Origin: Peribacillus simplex
GTDB lineage: Bacteria > Bacillota > Bacilli > Bacillales > DSM-1321
Direction of reading: 5' to 3'
DNA: 64,000 nucleotides
Assembly (NCBI RefSeq): GCF_030123325.1
Contig: NZ_CP126106.1
Span: forward strand, 2,632,001 to 2,696,000
Each line of letters starts with the position of its first letter. Position 1 is the first letter of the stretch. Below, piece by piece: positions 62,019 to 64,000 of the stretch. Both the position numbers and the translations under genes were made by a program. The notes beneath the pieces were generated by a model. It had not been told where the DNA came from. It saw only the letters and a list, made by a program, of their open reading frames with translations, and ran no database searches.

Positions 62019-62500
62019 TAATCAATCCTCCTTGTGATTTTTTCACTAACGATCGGTAGTTACATTTCATTAAAGTGCACTTCGTTAATAACTGGATTAT
62101 TCGGAATATTTAATTTAAAAATTCTGTATATATCCAGGCAATGAAAAGTCATCATTTTTGTTTTAAAGGATAATCAACATAAAAAGTGTTTACTTGTGAA
62201 CTGAAAAAACATTATGACTGAATGCTTTTAACCGTTTTCATAATTCCTCTTTTTTTGCCTGTCCTCTAATCGGCCGCAGAGAGGAGTTGGTAAAGAAGAG
62301 TAGGAAAATGCAAGGAACTGCTTCGTAACGGCCTTGTCTTTTTTGATTTCACATTTTTAATTAAAGGCATCACTCCTTAGAACATAATGATTTTTCAAAA
62401 TAATGCTTTGCTGTTTTCATTTAGGATAGCATCACTCCATTCAGTATGTGTAAATCCATTATAAAGTCTCGTCTAACACCAGAGTAAACAGTTACGATAC
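62019..62500. other. Intergenic stretch, about 480 bp
   Basis: Presumed promoter region of the minus-strand permease/amidohydrolase run. I see no gene, and no promoter convincing enough to mark. CCTCT/AGAGG at about 62267-62286 forms a weak hairpin. Confidence 0.5.
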
Positions 62501-62550
62501 AAAAAAACAGCCTTTGAAATGATAATGCTTTCATTTCGAAGGCTGTTTAC
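62501..62550 (-). terminator. Terminator overlapping the 3' end of the MerR gene
   Basis: On the minus strand AAACAGCCTTCGAAATG pairs with CATTTCAAAGGCTGTTT, ending in T7. The stop codon and the last few codons of the MerR gene are part of the stem. Confidence 0.88.
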
Positions 62551-63412
62551 TAGTTACTTTCTCTTCAATCGGAATTTGTATTTCATAATAAGCTTCATCA
62601 TATTGATCGGTCAGAGAAACGTCGACCTGCATAATTCGAAAGGCGTCACCGGTAATAACATAGCCATGAGTATCGCAATAATGGAGTAGCTTTTTTAGCT
62701 GGGGTAGCATTTTTTCCCTTGTGAGTCCTCCATAATAGGAACATAAAAATAGCCCTTTTTCAATTTTTTGGGTTGGTTGCCCTGACTCTTCATCCTGAAC
62801 TAGAATGAATAACTGAGATTGATAGTCACTTAGGTTAGAGGAAAAGTCAGATGATTGACGAATTTTATCAAAATACTCTTTCTTGATAAAATCTCCAAAT
62901 TTATTGCTGGCCAATGCAGGAATGATTCCACCAATCCTGTTTTCGAGCTCCAAGTATCCAAAATAAAGATTTTCTGTATCCGCCCAACTTACCGATCTGC
63001 CTAGCTGGATGTATTCCCGTTCTTCAAATTGTTTTATCACGATATCCGAATTCCTGTAACTGTTTGTGAAATGTTCAATATTGTATAATCGGGTCATCAA
63101 TATATTATGGATATCTTGCAATTTCTTAATTTCTTCCTGAATATTCACCATTGATTTTTGAAGTGATTCAACCGACTTTTTGACATTGCGATTCGTAAGA
63201 AATTGCTTGATTTCCCCTAAGGAAAACCCGATGCTCCTTAAATCTTTTATCGTTCCGAGAACTTCATACTGGGAAATGGAGTAGTAACGATAGCCAGTTT
63301 CGGGATCAATATGATAAGGCTTTAGCAATCCAATTTTATCGTAATGACGCAATGTATCTACGGTTACACCTCGCAACTTCGCCATTTCTCCTATACTAAG
63401 CTTATTTTGCAT
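62531..63412 (-). CDS. MerR-family transcriptional activator with GyrI-like effector domain
   Basis: 293 residues. N-terminal MerR HTH (LSIGEMAKLRGVTVDTLRHYDKIGLLKPYHIDPETGYRYYS, ~5-45), dimerisation coiled coil (~80-120), and a C-terminal effector region (~125-280) with LFLCSYYGGLTREKMLPQLKKLL, like BmrR/YdfL multidrug sensors. Divergent from the DinB-family gene at 63753. The gene end overlaps its terminator stem. Usual mode: activates a promoter with a 19-bp spacer when drug is bound; a target promoter was not identified. Confidence 0.92.
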   Translation of the reverse strand: MQNKLSIGEMAKLRGVTVDTLRHYDKIGLLKPYHIDPETGYRYYSISQYEVLGTIKDLRSIGFSLGEIKQFLTNRNVKKSVESLQKSMVNIQEEIKKLQDIHNILMTRLYNIEHFTNSYRNSDIVIKQFEEREYIQLGRSVSWADTENLYFGYLELENRIGGIIPALASNKFGDFIKKEYFDKIRQSSDFSSNLSDYQSQLFILVQDEESGQPTQKIEKGLFLCSYYGGLTREKMLPQLKKLLHYCDTHGYVITGDAFRIMQVDVSLTDQYDEAYYEIQIPIEEKVTSKQPSK

Positions 63413-63752
63413 GGCTTTTTCTCCTAACCAATAATGAATTTATCTATATTAATAACATGATTATCCTTTATTATAAAGTAGTGATTCTTGTTATGTATAG
63501 CTAGTGTAGGATGATTTGAAGAGCATTTCACTTCCGGTTTAGGTCGAATACTGGACGGAAAGTTAAGTATGCCATTTTATGTACATGGGTTTTCCATTTC
63601 AACTCTTGAAGAATACCAACCGGATGGAAAAAATCCACTCTCAGATTTCAACTGAAGTTCCATTGCATGTTCATTAAGGAATTTGTAATGAGGGAACGTA
63701 TGTTTTATAATGTACTTTAAGTAGTTATCTATCGAAATAGGGGAGGTATTAT
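63413..63752. other. Intergenic stretch between divergent MerR and DinB genes, 340 bp
   Basis: Contains only GGGGAGG (63739-63745) for the next gene as a clear signal. A 29-codon ATG frame at 63569 has no convincing start site. No repeat or RNA recognised. Confidence 0.5.
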
Positions 63753-64000
63753 ATGTATATTTCAATTTCGGATTTTATTAAAGAATGGAATAAAGAAGCC
63801 ATACTGACTCAAAATGTTTTGGATGGTTTGACTGATGAATCCTTAGATCAACAAGTTTATCCTGAAGGTCGCACTTTAGGAAGAATTGCATGGCATTTCA
63901 CCACGAACATTCCAGATTATCTAGCTCATTTCGGGTTAAAGATAGAACGGATAGAAAGTTCGGAAAACGTTCCATCTTCAGCCCGGGAAATTGCCATCAC
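63753..64000 (+). CDS. DinB-family protein, N-terminal part (3' truncated by window edge)
   Basis: 82 complete codons are visible: ISDFIKEWNKEAILTQNVLDGLTDESLDQQ and GRTLGRIAWHFTTNIPDYLAHFGLKI. The GRIAWH segment carries the first metal-binding His of DinB/YfiT four-helix-bundle proteins. These are thiol- or metal-dependent transferases or hydrolases of often unknown substrate. GGGGAGG lies 7 nt before the ATG. The remainder lies outside the window. Confidence 0.87.
   Translation, partial: MYISISDFIKEWNKEAILTQNVLDGLTDESLDQQVYPEGRTLGRIAWHFTTNIPDYLAHFGLKIERIESSENVPSSAREIAI

Noticed and set aside
63569..63658. 29-codon ORF upstream of the DinB gene
   Set aside because: Weak start site and no recognisable similarity.

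Overview
The window looks like a chromosomal segment of a low-GC, spore-former-type Bacillaceae bacterium. I infer a Bacillus/Peribacillus-like soil organism from the strong AGGAGG ribosome binding sites, frequent TTG/GTG starts, CcpA cre boxes, a B. subtilis-like murQ-murR-murP-nagZ-namZ cell-wall recycling cluster and a GC-rich intergenic repeat I recognise from Bacillaceae. No rRNA, tRNA, CRISPR, insertion sequence or phage gene was seen. The species assignment is inference.

Layout. 1-1.2 kb: end of a short-chain dehydrogenase gene plus two MaoC-type hydratase subunits. 1.3-8.4 kb: a PAS sigma-54 activator, then a complete branched-chain-amino-acid-type ABC importer (livHMGFJ) behind a near-consensus -24/-12 promoter and a 470-nt leader that carries a perfect cre box. 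8.6-18 kb: MurNAc/GlcNAc salvage (murQ, murR, murP, mupG, nagZ, namZ, nagP) with cre and a large operator palindrome at its promoter. 18-24 kb: small genes, an MFS/MarR pair, an acyl-CoA synthetase and a 21-bp-period repeat array. 24.5-31 kb: a GC-rich repeat, then an operon for a (probably N-acylated) amino-sugar acid: deacetylase-like enzyme, DgaE-type lyase, DgaF-type aldolase, KDG kinase, GntR and GntP permease.

31.6-45.6 kb: an accessory aromatic/ring-compound catabolic island: MFS importer, IclR regulator and a ten-gene operon (cupin, extradiol-type dioxygenase, atypical SDR, ThDP enzyme, aldehyde dehydrogenase, aspartate-dehydrogenase-like enzyme, Rieske oxygenase alpha and beta, dihydrodiol dehydrogenase, tandem VOC protein). 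Three copies of an 18-bp palindrome TGTTT-N8-AAACA, each just downstream of a sigma-A promoter, define a probable IclR regulon that includes a decayed hydrolase locus. 46-54.4 kb: a CoxGMSL-type molybdenum hydroxylase with its own MFS transporter, XdhC and MocA-like maturation proteins and a GntR regulator; coxM appears to begin with AUC. 54.7-62 kb: D-cysteine desulfhydrase-like enzyme and a tandemly duplicated permease/amidohydrolase cassette. 62.5-64 kb: MerR regulator and a truncated DinB gene.

The best candidate for an undescribed system is the 31.6-45.6 kb ring-degradation operon with its IclR operators: its gene combination does not match a complete textbook meta-cleavage pathway, and it may work with the neighbouring Mo hydroxylase.
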